Below, one piece after another: positions 7,208-14,520 of a DNA stretch of 21,839 nt. How positions within the stretch are numbered: position 1 is the first letter of the stretch; each line of letters begins with the position of its first letter. Source of the stretch: Desulfobulbaceae bacterium (GTDB lineage Bacteria > Desulfobacterota > Desulfobulbia > Desulfobulbales > SURF-16); NCBI GenBank assembly GCA_023230525.1, contig JALNXE010000072.1, positions 1 through 21,839 of the forward strand. Direction: 5' to 3'. The translations under genes were made by a program, and so were the position numbers. The notes beneath the pieces were generated by a model. The model had not been told where the DNA came from. It worked only from the letters and a program-made list of their open reading frames with translations, and did no database searches.

Positions 7208-8302
7208 CTAATAAATCTTAATCACATCATACAGCGTGCCGCGCTGCACCGGCGTGCGGCCCGCCTCCTTGATCAGCCGGACCAGCTCATCAATGGACAT
7301 GGCCTGCTCGGTCTCGGCCCCGGCCATATGGGTGATGATCTCCTCCTTCACCGTGCCGTCCACGTCATCGGCGCCAAAGGACAGGGCGACCTGGGCCAGC
7401 TTCGGCCCGATCATCACCCAGTAGGCCTTGATATGGGGGAAGTTATCGAGAAAGCAGCGGGCCACGGCCAGGCTTTTCAGATCATCCATGCCGGAGGTGC
7501 GTGACAGATCGGCCATCTGGGTGTTTTTCGGGTGAAAGGCCAGGGGAATAAAGGCCAGAAAGCCGTTGGTCTCATCCTGGGCCTGGCGCAGGGCATCGAG
7601 ATGATCGATGCGTTCCTCGATGGTTTCGATATGGCCGTAGAGCATGGTGGCATTGGTCTTCAACCCGAGCCGATGGGCGGTCTTGGCCACCTCCAGCCAC
7701 CCTTCGCCGGACAGCTTCTTTTCGCAGGTCAGTTTCCTGATGCGCGGGCTGAACACCTCGGCGCCGCCGCCGGGGATGGAATCAAGACCTGCGGCCATGA
7801 GATCCTCCAGGGTACGGTCCACCGGCTTGCCGGCAAGCTTGGCCAGATGATCGATCTCCACGCAGGTGAAGGCCTGGATGTGGACCCCTGGCCGAATTGC
7901 TTTGATTTCCTGAAGCAGACCGGTGTAGTAGCTGAAGGGAAGATCCGGATGGATTCCGCCCACCATGTGGATCTCGGTGATGGGCTCATCCAGGCGTTCC
8001 CGCACCTTGGCCGCCACCTCCTGCCGGGTCATCTCGTAGGCCTTGTCGGAATCCTTGTCCTTGCCGAAGGCGCAGAATTTACAGAGATTGGTGCAGATAT
8101 TGGAATAGTTGATATGCTGGTTATAGATGAAGTAGGCATTGCCGCCGTTTAAGCGTTCCCGCACAATATTGGCCAGATAGCCCACTGCCAGCAGATGGGG
8201 AGTCTGATAAAGCCTGATGCCGTCCTCCCGGCTGAGCCGCTGGTTACTCTTGATCTTCTGCAGGATATCATTGAGCCCTGCCTTTTCCACATATGCGTCC
8301 AT
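7208..8302 (-). CDS. mqnE: Aminodeoxyfutalosine synthase, radical SAM
   Basis: Radical SAM enzyme that adds the adenosyl radical to 3-[(1-carboxyvinyl)oxy]benzoate to give aminodeoxyfutalosine. 364 residues with CTNLCKFC as the CxxxCxxC motif (Cys70, 74, 77). Other family blocks are NINYSNIC-like HINYSNIC, MVGGIHPDLPF, GLDSIPGGGAEVF, ATMLYGHIET and AFIPLAFHPKNT. The ATG at 8302 has a good GAGGGTGAG site about six bases upstream. It follows tetR by 45 bp with no obvious terminator or promoter between, so it may be co-transcribed with the regulator. Paralogous to mqnC; assigned MqnE from its HPKNT-type motif and chain length. The TAG stop is the edge of a minisatellite. Confidence 0.95.
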   Translation of the reverse strand: MDAYVEKAGLNDILQKIKSNQRLSREDGIRLYQTPHLLAVGYLANIVRERLNGGNAYFIYNQHINYSNICTNLCKFCAFGKDKDSDKAYEMTRQEVAAKVRERLDEPITEIHMVGGIHPDLPFSYYTGLLQEIKAIRPGVHIQAFTCVEIDHLAKLAGKPVDRTLEDLMAAGLDSIPGGGAEVFSPRIRKLTCEKKLSGEGWLEVAKTAHRLGLKTNATMLYGHIETIEERIDHLDALRQAQDETNGFLAFIPLAFHPKNTQMADLSRTSGMDDLKSLAVARCFLDNFPHIKAYWVMIGPKLAQVALSFGADDVDGTVKEEIITHMAGAETEQAMSIDELVRLIKEAGRTPVQRGTLYDVIKIY

Positions 8303-8347
8303 GAAATCTCACCCTCTTTGTCTGAAAGTCTCTTTTTGCCAGTTGCC

Positions 8348-9064
8348 TTATGCCTTCTGCCCCGTCCCGCCATCCGCCAGTCCTTCCCGCAACACCTGCA
8401 GAATCATCCTTATACGGGCGAGCAGCTCCGCTCTGTTGCGCTGCACCAGATCCAGGTCACGGTCAAGGGCGCCCTGGGCATAACCCTGCAGAAAACGATC
8501 AAGTGTGGCGTCCAAAATAAAAATCACCACCGCCAGCGGTACATCCCGGCGGATGGCACCGCTTTTTTGCCCTGCTTCACACAGCGGCCCGAAATACTCC
8601 CGGGAAAAAAGCCGGACCTGGGCCAGCAGTTTCTCCCGCATGGGCACATCCTGTTCAAACAGCACCCGGAGATAGATCTGGAAATATTCAGGATGGCGGT
8701 CAATAAATTCAATGCCGGCCAGCAGCACCCTGCCGACCTGGCTGAAAAAATCATCCTCCTGGCCGACGCCAGAGCTTTCGCCTTCCCTGGCTCGCACGGC
8801 ATTTGAGCGTCCCTGCTCGGCAACCGTTTTTTTTACCAGCAGGGTAAAGCGCTCAAAAATAAAGACAAAAAGCTCTTCCTTATTATGAAAGTACTGATAG
8901 AGCGATCCCTTGGCAATGCCCGCATCCCTGACAATGGTGTTGATGCTGGCTTTTTTATAGCCATGCCGGGCGAATTCCCTGACCGCTGCGTCAACGATTT
9001 TCTCCTGCTTTTCCGGCGGCAGGTTGCTGAATGTCGTCCGTGCTGATGGCTGTAAATTTTCCAT
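8348..9064 (-). CDS. TetR/AcrR-family regulator at the head of the menaquinone cluster
   Basis: Probable dimeric repressor. The 238 residues have the N-terminal TetR helix-turn-helix at about 18-64 (KIVDAAVREFARHGYKKASI, then IVRDAGIAKGSLYQYFHNKEELF). A helical ligand domain follows, with an Arg/Glu-rich linker near 85-105. The ligand is unknown. It is divergent from the arn operon and co-directional with mqnE 45 bp downstream, so it could control either. The promoter sequence overlaps a 24-bp palindrome that also touches the start codon, a clear sign of autoregulation. No Shine-Dalgarno lies between the palindrome and ATG; if the predicted promoter is right the leader is only about ten bases. 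Confidence 0.92.
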   Translation of the reverse strand: MENLQPSARTTFSNLPPEKQEKIVDAAVREFARHGYKKASINTIVRDAGIAKGSLYQYFHNKEELFVFIFERFTLLVKKTVAEQGRSNAVRAREGESSGVGQEDDFFSQVGRVLLAGIEFIDRHPEYFQIYLRVLFEQDVPMREKLLAQVRLFSREYFGPLCEAGQKSGAIRRDVPLAVVIFILDATLDRFLQGYAQGALDRDLDLVQRNRAELLARIRMILQVLREGLADGGTGQKA

Positions 9065-9087
9065 AATGTGACCAGGTGGTCATATTA
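9064..9087. promoter_or_regulatory. TetR-type operator palindrome
   Basis: Arms TAATGTGACCA and TGGTCATATTA flank a central GG; 10 of 11 arm positions pair. The inner 14 bp, TGACCAGGTGGTCA, pair fully in both 6-bp arms. The site spans the tetR -10 element and the first base of its start codon, a classic autorepression position. It is about 80 bp upstream of the likely arn start, so an effect on arn is possible but less direct. Confidence 0.8.
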
Positions 9088-9109
9088 GTGCGGGAAAAAA
9101 AATGTGCAA
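9082..9109 (-). promoter_or_regulatory. Sigma70-type promoter for tetR and possibly the mqn genes
   Basis: On the minus strand: TTGCAC (9109-9104), 16-bp spacer, TAATAT (9087-9082). Both hexamers are close to consensus. The predicted start is near 9075, leaving a very short leader to the ATG at 9064. The -10 lies inside the operator palindrome. Confidence 0.65.
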
Positions 9110-9121
9110 GCAAAAAAATTC

Positions 9122-9150
9122 ATCTTTTCTTCATGAAAATAATGTATAAA
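9122..9150 (+). promoter_or_regulatory. Possible promoter of the arn operon
   Basis: TATAAA at 9145-9150 is a plausible -10. The -35 about 17 bp upstream (ATCTTT) is poor, suggesting activator dependence. The segment is AT-rich. No clear tandem PmrA-box (two CTTAAK motifs spaced by five bases) is present. Confidence 0.35.
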
Positions 9151-9194
9151 AACGAGGATCTGATTTAATGTTTAATTTTTCCAGGAAAATAGTC

Positions 9195-10346
9195 ATGCGA
9201 GAAAGCTTTCTCCCCTTTTCAAAACCCTCCATCAGCGAAGAGGAAATCGAGGACGTGGCCCAGGTGCTGCGCTCCGGCTGGATTACCACTGGGCCGAAAA
9301 CCTCTGAATTCGAGGAGTCGTTTGCCCGTTACTGCGGGGCCGGGGCCGGGGTGGCCCTCTGCTCGGCCACGGCCGGCATGCACCTGCTCTTAAAAGCCCT
9401 GAACATCGGCCCCGGGGATGAGGTGATCACCCCGTCCATGACCTGGGTATCCACCGTCAATATGATTGTCCTCTGCGGCGCCACGCCGGTTTTTGCCGAC
9501 ATCGACCGCCACAATCTGATGGTCACGGCTGCGCATATCGAACCCTGCATCACCGAGCGCACCCGGCTTATCGTGCCGGTTCATTTTGCCGGGGCGGCGG
9601 CGGATATGGACCCCATCCGCCGCCTCTGCGCTGAAAAGTCAATCGCCCTGGCGGAAGATGCGGCCCATGCCGCCGGCACCGGGTACAAACAGCAAAAAAT
9701 CGGCGCCGTGGGCACGACCATCTTTTCCTTTCATCCCATCAAGAACATCACCACCGGTGAAGGCGGCATGTTCTGTTCCGATGATGCCGGCCTGCTTGAT
9801 GCCATCCGCCGCCTGAAATTTCACGGGCTGGGCGTTGACGCCTATGACCGCAAGAGCCAGGGCCGCAGCCCCCAGGCCGAGGTTCTGGAGCCGGGCTACA
9901 AGTATAACCTCACCGATATCGCCTCGGTTCTCGGGCTCGGCCAGCTCAAGCGGCTGGATGATTTCATAGCCAAGCGGGCCGCGCTTGCCGCCCGTTATCA
10001 CCAGCTGCTGGCCGGGGTGGATGAAATCCTGCCCCTGGCCGTGCCGGAATACGACATGCGCCACGCCTGGCACCTCTTTATCGTCCGCCTGGATACCGAG
10101 CGGGCAGGCATGAGCCGCAATGCCTTTATGGAAGAACTGAAAAAGAAAAACATCGGCAGCGGCATCCATTTCCTGGCCGCCCATACCCAGAAATATTACC
10201 GCGAGTCCCGCCCGGAGCTGCTGGGCACCCTGCCCGACACGGAGTGGAACTCCGCCAGGATATGCTCCCTACCGCTTTTCCCGGCCATGACCGAGGAGGA
10301 TGTGGATGATGTGGTGCAGGCCGTGAAGGAGGTACTGACAAAATGA
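9195..10346 (+). CDS. arnB: UDP-L-Ara4O C-4'' transaminase (UDP-Ara4N synthesis)
   Basis: PLP aminotransferase of the DegT/DnrJ/EryC1 type that makes UDP-4-amino-4-deoxy-L-arabinose. Very close to enterobacterial ArnB through GWITTGPK, ATAGMHLLLKAL, VITPSMTWVSTVNM, FSFHPIKNIT (PLP lysine about residue 183), LKFHGLGVDAYDR, PQAEVLEPGYKYNLTDI and TEWNSARICSLPLFP. I chose the ATG at 9195 (383 residues) because it has AGGA eight bases upstream and aligns with the E. coli start region SEFLPFSRP; an in-frame ATG at 9168 with GAGGA is also possible (392). The stop overlaps the arnC start (ATGA). First gene of the arn operon, divergent from tetR. Confidence 0.95.
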   Translation: MRESFLPFSKPSISEEEIEDVAQVLRSGWITTGPKTSEFEESFARYCGAGAGVALCSATAGMHLLLKALNIGPGDEVITPSMTWVSTVNMIVLCGATPVFADIDRHNLMVTAAHIEPCITERTRLIVPVHFAGAAADMDPIRRLCAEKSIALAEDAAHAAGTGYKQQKIGAVGTTIFSFHPIKNITTGEGGMFCSDDAGLLDAIRRLKFHGLGVDAYDRKSQGRSPQAEVLEPGYKYNLTDIASVLGLGQLKRLDDFIAKRAALAARYHQLLAGVDEILPLAVPEYDMRHAWHLFIVRLDTERAGMSRNAFMEELKKKNIGSGIHFLAAHTQKYYRESRPELLGTLPDTEWNSARICSLPLFPAMTEEDVDDVVQAVKEVLTK

Positions 10347-11335
10347 GCAACCCGGCTTTTTCCGTGGTTATTCCCGTCTATAATGAATCAGCCTGTCTCG
10401 ATGAGCTGATCAATCGCTGCCTGGCGTCCTGCCGCAGCACCGGGGAGTCCTTTGAACTGATCCTGGTTGACGACGGCAGCCGGGACGGCTCCACCGAGAT
10501 GATCGGCCGGGCCGCGGACCAGCATGCCGAAGTGGTGGGCGTGCTGCTTAACCGCAATTACGGACAGCACGCCGCGGTCTTTGCCGGTTTCCGGCAGAGC
10601 CTGGGTCAGGTGATTATCACCCTGGATGCCGATCTGCAGAACCCGCCGGAGGAGATCCCCAAGCTGCTGCAGACCATGAACAAGGGTTATGATGTGGTGG
10701 GTACGGTGCGGGTTAACCGCCAGGACAGCCTGTTTCGCAAGGCGGCCTCTGCGGTGGTCAACAAGGCGGTGCGCCAGGCCACCGGGGTGATGATGTCCGA
10801 TTACGGCTGCATGCTGCGGGCCTATCGCCGCCACATTGTCAATGCCATGCTGCAGTGCCGGGAGCATTCCACCTTTATCCCCATTCTGGCCAACAGCTTT
10901 GCCCGGAGAACCACCGAGATAGAGGTCGGCCACGCGGAACGCACCAAGGGTGAGTCCAAATACAGCCTGTTCAAACTCATCTCCCTGCAGTACGACCTGC
11001 TCACCTCCATGTCCACCTTTCCCCTGCGCCTGCTCTCCCTGCTGGGCACCGTCATTGCCGCCTGCGGGGTGAGCTTCGGCATCTTTCTCATGATCATGCG
11101 TATCTCTTACGGCGCCACCTGGGCCGCCGAAGGTGTGTTCACCCTTTTTGCCGCCCTCTTCGTCCTGATCGGCGCCCTCTATCTCGCCCTGGGTCTGATG
11201 GGTGAGTACATCGGCCGCATTTACCATGACGTGCGCAGCAGACCCCGCTATTTTATCCAGGAGGTGCGGGGCGGCAGCAATCTGGAGCACGCCGAAAACA
11301 TGATTCATGCCGGGTCAATCAGTAATCACCCCTAA
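10343..11335 (+). CDS. arnC: Undecaprenyl-phosphate Ara4FN transferase
   Basis: Inner-membrane GT2 glycosyltransferase that loads 4-deoxy-4-formamido-L-arabinose onto undecaprenyl phosphate. 330 residues against about 322 in E. coli. Visible: FSVVIPVYNESACLDEL, VDDGSRDGS, NYGQHAAVFAGF, the DAD-type motif in TLDADLQNPPEEIP, and two C-terminal membrane segments (about 233-258 and 265-288). These end in GEYIGRIYHDVRSRPRY, the usual ArnC/DPM-like tail. A strong AAGGAGG lies ten bases before the ATG, inside the end of arnB. It is followed by a 153-bp gap filled with a 7-bp inverted repeat element before arnA. Confidence 0.95.
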   Translation: MSNPAFSVVIPVYNESACLDELINRCLASCRSTGESFELILVDDGSRDGSTEMIGRAADQHAEVVGVLLNRNYGQHAAVFAGFRQSLGQVIITLDADLQNPPEEIPKLLQTMNKGYDVVGTVRVNRQDSLFRKAASAVVNKAVRQATGVMMSDYGCMLRAYRRHIVNAMLQCREHSTFIPILANSFARRTTEIEVGHAERTKGESKYSLFKLISLQYDLLTSMSTFPLRLLSLLGTVIAACGVSFGIFLMIMRISYGATWAAEGVFTLFAALFVLIGALYLALGLMGEYIGRIYHDVRSRPRYFIQEVRGGSNLEHAENMIHAGSISNHP

Positions 11336-11353
11336 CCGGGACCCGGCCAGAAG

Positions 11354-11439
11354 CCAGGAGTCAGGAGTCAGGAGACAGGAGAATGAAACGTTATAAATCA
11401 ACCATTCTGAATTCTGTCTCCTGTTTCCTGTCTCCTGAC
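11354..11439. repeat. Inverted 7-bp minisatellite between arnC and arnA
   Basis: Left arm: TCAGGAG/ACAGGAG heptamers (11354-11381). The middle is an AT-rich apex. Right arm: complementary heptamers CTGTCTC, CTGTTTC, CTGTCTC (about 11404-11439). Thirty bases (11395-11424) are identical to 21744-21773, where a second copy lies. The transcript could form a stem of roughly 28 bp between arnC and arnA. Confidence 0.9.
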
Positions 11440-11488
11440 CATATTCTCCTCTTCCATTAACTGCAAATTTATCCATCGGAGTTTCATC

Positions 11489-13474
11489 ATGAAAGCAATC
11501 GTTCTCGCCTATCACAATATAGGCTGCGCCGGTATCAGATCGCTGCTGGCCAATGGTTATGACATCCAGGCCGTGTTCACCCACCCGGATGATCCCAAAG
11601 AAAATCAGTGGTTTGAATCGGTGGCCGTGCTTGCCGCGGAAAAAAACCTGATGGTCTTTGCCCCGGAAAATCTCAATCATCCCCTGTGGGTGGAACGGAT
11701 CAAGGAATTCCAGCCGGACATCATTTTCTCTTTTTATTACCGCAACATGGTCGGCCCGGCCATCCTGTCCATCCCTCCGGCGGGCTGCCTGAATCTGCAC
11801 GGCTCCCTGCTGCCCCATTACCGTGGCCGCTGTCCGGTCAACTGGGCGCTCATTCATGGTGAGAAAGAAACCGGCGTCACCCTGCATTACATGACGCCCA
11901 AGCCTGATAACGGTGATATTGTCGGCCAGAAAAAGGTCGACATCACCCCGGAGGACACCGCGCTTACCCTGCACAGCAAGATGACGATTGCCGCAACCGC
12001 GCTGCTGGCCGACGTGCTGCCCGCCGTCAGGGAAGGCAATGCCCCGCGCATCCCCCAGGAGCACCGGCTGGCCAGCTACTTCGGCGGCCGCAAGCCGGAT
12101 GACGGCGAGATCCACTGGGACAAAGAGGCCACGGCGGTTCATAACCTGGTGCGGGCCGTCACCCTGCCCTATCCCGGCGCCTTCAGCTATCTGCGCAACC
12201 GCAAATGCTTCTTCTGGTCGGTGCTGCCGGTGGAAAACCACGATGAGGTCATTCCCGGCACGGTCATATCCAGTGATCCCCTGGTGATCCGCTGCGGTGA
12301 GGGGGCGATCCAGGTGCAGGCCGGCCAGAGCGAGGGTGGCGTGTTTGTCAGCGGCGCCCAGCTGGCCGCCGAGCTGAATCTGGTTCCGGGTCTGCGTTTC
12401 AGCAGAAAAATCGCCAGCGAGATCGAGCTCAAACGCAAAAAAACCGTGCTCATCCTCGGCGTTGACGGCTTCATCGGCAACCACCTGAGTGAACATCTGC
12501 TGGACAGCGGCAAATACGAGGTGCACGGCATGGATCTCGGTTCATCTTCCATCCAGCGCCTGCTCAGCCGCCCCGGTTTCCACTTCAGCGAAGGCGATAT
12601 CTCCATTCACCGGGAGTGGATCGAGTACCATGTGCGCAAGTGCGACATCGTCCTGCCCCTGGTGGCCATTGCCACGCCGGCCGAATATGTCCGCAACCCC
12701 CTGCGCGTTTTCGAGCTGGATTTCGAGGAGAACCTGCGCATCGTCCGCTACTGCCACAAATACGGCAAACGCATCCTCTTCCCCTCCACCTCGGAGGTCT
12801 ACGGCATGTCCCAGGATCCGGAGTTCAATGAGGAGACCAGCAACTTCGTGCTTGGCCCCATTCACAAGCAGCGCTGGATTTACTCCTGCAGCAAACAGAT
12901 GCTGGACCGCGTCATCTGGGCTTACGGCGCCACCAAGGGCCTGCAGTTCACCCTGTTCCGGCCCTTCAACTGGGTGGGGCCCCGGCTGGACAGCCTGATG
13001 TCCGCCCGCATCGGCAGCTCCAGGGTCATTACCCAGCTGATTCTGAACCTGGTGGAAGGCACGCCCATCAGACTGGTGGATGGCGGCAGCCAGCGCCGCT
13101 GTTTCACCGACGTGAAGGACGGGGTTGAATGTCTGTTCCGCATCATCGAGAACAAGGATAACTGCTGCGCCTCCAAGATATTTAATATCGGCAACCCGAC
13201 CAACGAGGCCAGTATCAGCGAGCTCGCCAATATTCTGGTGGAAAAATTCGAAAAACATCCTCTCCGCGCCAAGTTCCCGCCCTTTGCCGGCATCCGTTCC
13301 ATTGAGGCGCGGGCCTTCTACGGGTCTGGCTATGAGGATGTGCAGCACCGGCGTCCGTCCATCCGCCAGGCAAACCGCCTGTTGGACTGGCAGCCGACCG
13401 TGCCCCTGGAACAGTCCATTGAGGAAACCCTGGACTATTTTCTCAGTCACGAAACCGGACAGAGCGGCCTGTGA
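11489..13474 (+). CDS. arnA: Bifunctional UDP-Ara4N formyltransferase / UDP-GlcA decarboxylase
   Basis: Two-domain enzyme: the C-terminal domain oxidatively decarboxylates UDP-glucuronate and the N-terminal domain formylates UDP-L-Ara4N. 661 residues, as in E. coli (660). The formyltransferase triad is intact: Asn102 and His104 in LNLHGSLLPHYRG and Asp140 in KPDNGDIVG. The dehydrogenase half starts near 318 with the NAD-binding GVDGFIGNHL. It has Ser-Glu at about 435-436 in FPSTSEVYG, Tyr465-x3-Lys469 in YSCSKQ, and the HRRPSIR arginine near 621. All key residues are present two positions later than in E. coli. GGAG lies eight bases before the ATG. The stop overlaps the arnD GTG start. Confidence 0.97.
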   Translation: MKAIVLAYHNIGCAGIRSLLANGYDIQAVFTHPDDPKENQWFESVAVLAAEKNLMVFAPENLNHPLWVERIKEFQPDIIFSFYYRNMVGPAILSIPPAGCLNLHGSLLPHYRGRCPVNWALIHGEKETGVTLHYMTPKPDNGDIVGQKKVDITPEDTALTLHSKMTIAATALLADVLPAVREGNAPRIPQEHRLASYFGGRKPDDGEIHWDKEATAVHNLVRAVTLPYPGAFSYLRNRKCFFWSVLPVENHDEVIPGTVISSDPLVIRCGEGAIQVQAGQSEGGVFVSGAQLAAELNLVPGLRFSRKIASEIELKRKKTVLILGVDGFIGNHLSEHLLDSGKYEVHGMDLGSSSIQRLLSRPGFHFSEGDISIHREWIEYHVRKCDIVLPLVAIATPAEYVRNPLRVFELDFEENLRIVRYCHKYGKRILFPSTSEVYGMSQDPEFNEETSNFVLGPIHKQRWIYSCSKQMLDRVIWAYGATKGLQFTLFRPFNWVGPRLDSLMSARIGSSRVITQLILNLVEGTPIRLVDGGSQRRCFTDVKDGVECLFRIIENKDNCCASKIFNIGNPTNEASISELANILVEKFEKHPLRAKFPPFAGIRSIEARAFYGSGYEDVQHRRPSIRQANRLLDWQPTVPLEQSIEETLDYFLSHETGQSGL

Positions 13475-14379
13475 TTGCCAAAAACACCAGCGCAGGGCTT
13501 CGCATCGATGTGGATACCCTGCGCGGCACCAGAATCGGCGTACCGGGGCTGCTGGCCGAACTGAAGCGCCACGGCATCAAGGCCACCTTTTTCTTCTCCG
13601 TGGGGCCGGACAACATGGGCCGTCACCTGTGGCGGCTCCTGCGGCCCGCCTTTCTATTCAAGATGCTGCGCAGCAGGGCGGCAAGTCTTTATGGCTGGGA
13701 TATCCTGTTCAAGGGCACCCTGTGGCCCGGCCCGCTGATCGGCACAAAGGCGGCGGGGGAGATCCGCCAGGCCGCGGCGGCAGGCCATGAAATCGGCCTG
13801 CACGCCTGGGACCATCATCGCTGGCAGACCAAAATAGCCGGCCTTCCCCACCAGGAGGTGCTGCGGGATCTGAGCCGCGGCATGCATCTGCTGGCGGAAA
13901 TCATTGAGCGTCCCGTGGACTGCAGCGCGGCGCCGGCCTGGCGCATCACCCCTGCTGCGCTGAAGGCCCGGGAAAAGTTTCCCGGCCGTTACAACTCGGA
14001 CTGCCGGGGTTCTTCCATTTTTTATCCGCGGCTTGACGAGGGGCTTCTCAGCCAGCCGCAGATACCGGCCACCCTGCCCACCTATGATGAGCTGATCGGC
14101 AGAAACGGCATTGATGCCCACAATTACAACGAGCACCTGCTCAGCCTGTTCAAGCCCGACAAGCTCAATGTGCTCACCATTCACGCCGAGGCGGAGGGCG
14201 GGGCGTGCCGCGCCATGTTCAGCGATTTTCTCGACAGGGCGCAGGCCAGAAAAATCGATTTTCAGCCGTTAGGGGATCTGCTGGCCAGCTGCCCGGAGAT
14301 TGCTGCAGCGAAAATTATTGCCTCCCGGCTGGAGGGGCGTGAGGGCTGGATCTCCTGCCAGGAAAACGAATTGCATTGA
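13471..14379 (+). CDS. arnD: Ara4FN-phosphoundecaprenol deformylase
   Basis: NodB/polysaccharide-deacetylase-type enzyme that removes the formyl group from undecaprenyl-phosphate-Ara4FN, driving the pathway forward. 302 residues against about 296 in E. coli. Marks: RIDVDTLRGTRIGVPGLL (metal Asp near 13 and 15), ATFFFSVGPDNMGRHLWRLL, the metal-His block HEIGLHAWDHHRWQ, and FNSDCRG-like YNSDCRGSSIF. Starts with GTG at 13471, overlapping the arnA TGA by 4 bp, with no strong ribosome site, so it should depend on translational coupling. A REP-like repeat follows. Confidence 0.95.
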   Translation: MIAKNTSAGLRIDVDTLRGTRIGVPGLLAELKRHGIKATFFFSVGPDNMGRHLWRLLRPAFLFKMLRSRAASLYGWDILFKGTLWPGPLIGTKAAGEIRQAAAAGHEIGLHAWDHHRWQTKIAGLPHQEVLRDLSRGMHLLAEIIERPVDCSAAPAWRITPAALKAREKFPGRYNSDCRGSSIFYPRLDEGLLSQPQIPATLPTYDELIGRNGIDAHNYNEHLLSLFKPDKLNVLTIHAEAEGGACRAMFSDFLDRAQARKIDFQPLGDLLASCPEIAAAKIIASRLEGREGWISCQENELH

Positions 14380-14412
14380 GTATAGAGGATAACGAACAGC
14401 GGTTGCCAGGCC

Positions 14413-14476
14413 CGCAGGGGCCGTGGTTCGCGAAACGGGCGGTTCACGAACGGGCGGTTCACGAACCGCCCCTACA
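14413..14476. repeat. REP-like GGGCGGTTC palindrome cluster
   Basis: GGGCGGTTCACGAA occurs twice in tandem (14437-14450, 14452-14465). The second copy forms a perfect palindrome GGGCGGTTC-AC-GAACCGCCC (14452-14471) followed by CTACA. A degenerate copy with GGTTCGCGAA lies at about 14425-14434. Read in reverse the unit begins TGTAGGGGCGG, like the TTGTAGGAACGG head of the 6902-6976 pair, so they may be related. A 12-bp palindrome CATTCATGAATG lies at 14493-14504. Confidence 0.8.
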
Positions 14477-14520
14477 TCGCAAGCAAAACATCCATTCATG
14501 AATGAATAACTGCAACAGAA

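Noticed and set aside
9164..9176. PmrA-box-like TTTAAT direct repeat before arnB
   Set aside because: The two TTTAAT motifs are separated by one base, not five, and overlap a possible start codon.
11315..12526. 403-codon minus-strand frame over arnA
   Set aside because: It is antisense to the formyltransferase domain of arnA, whose catalytic residues are intact, and it runs through the heptamer repeat.
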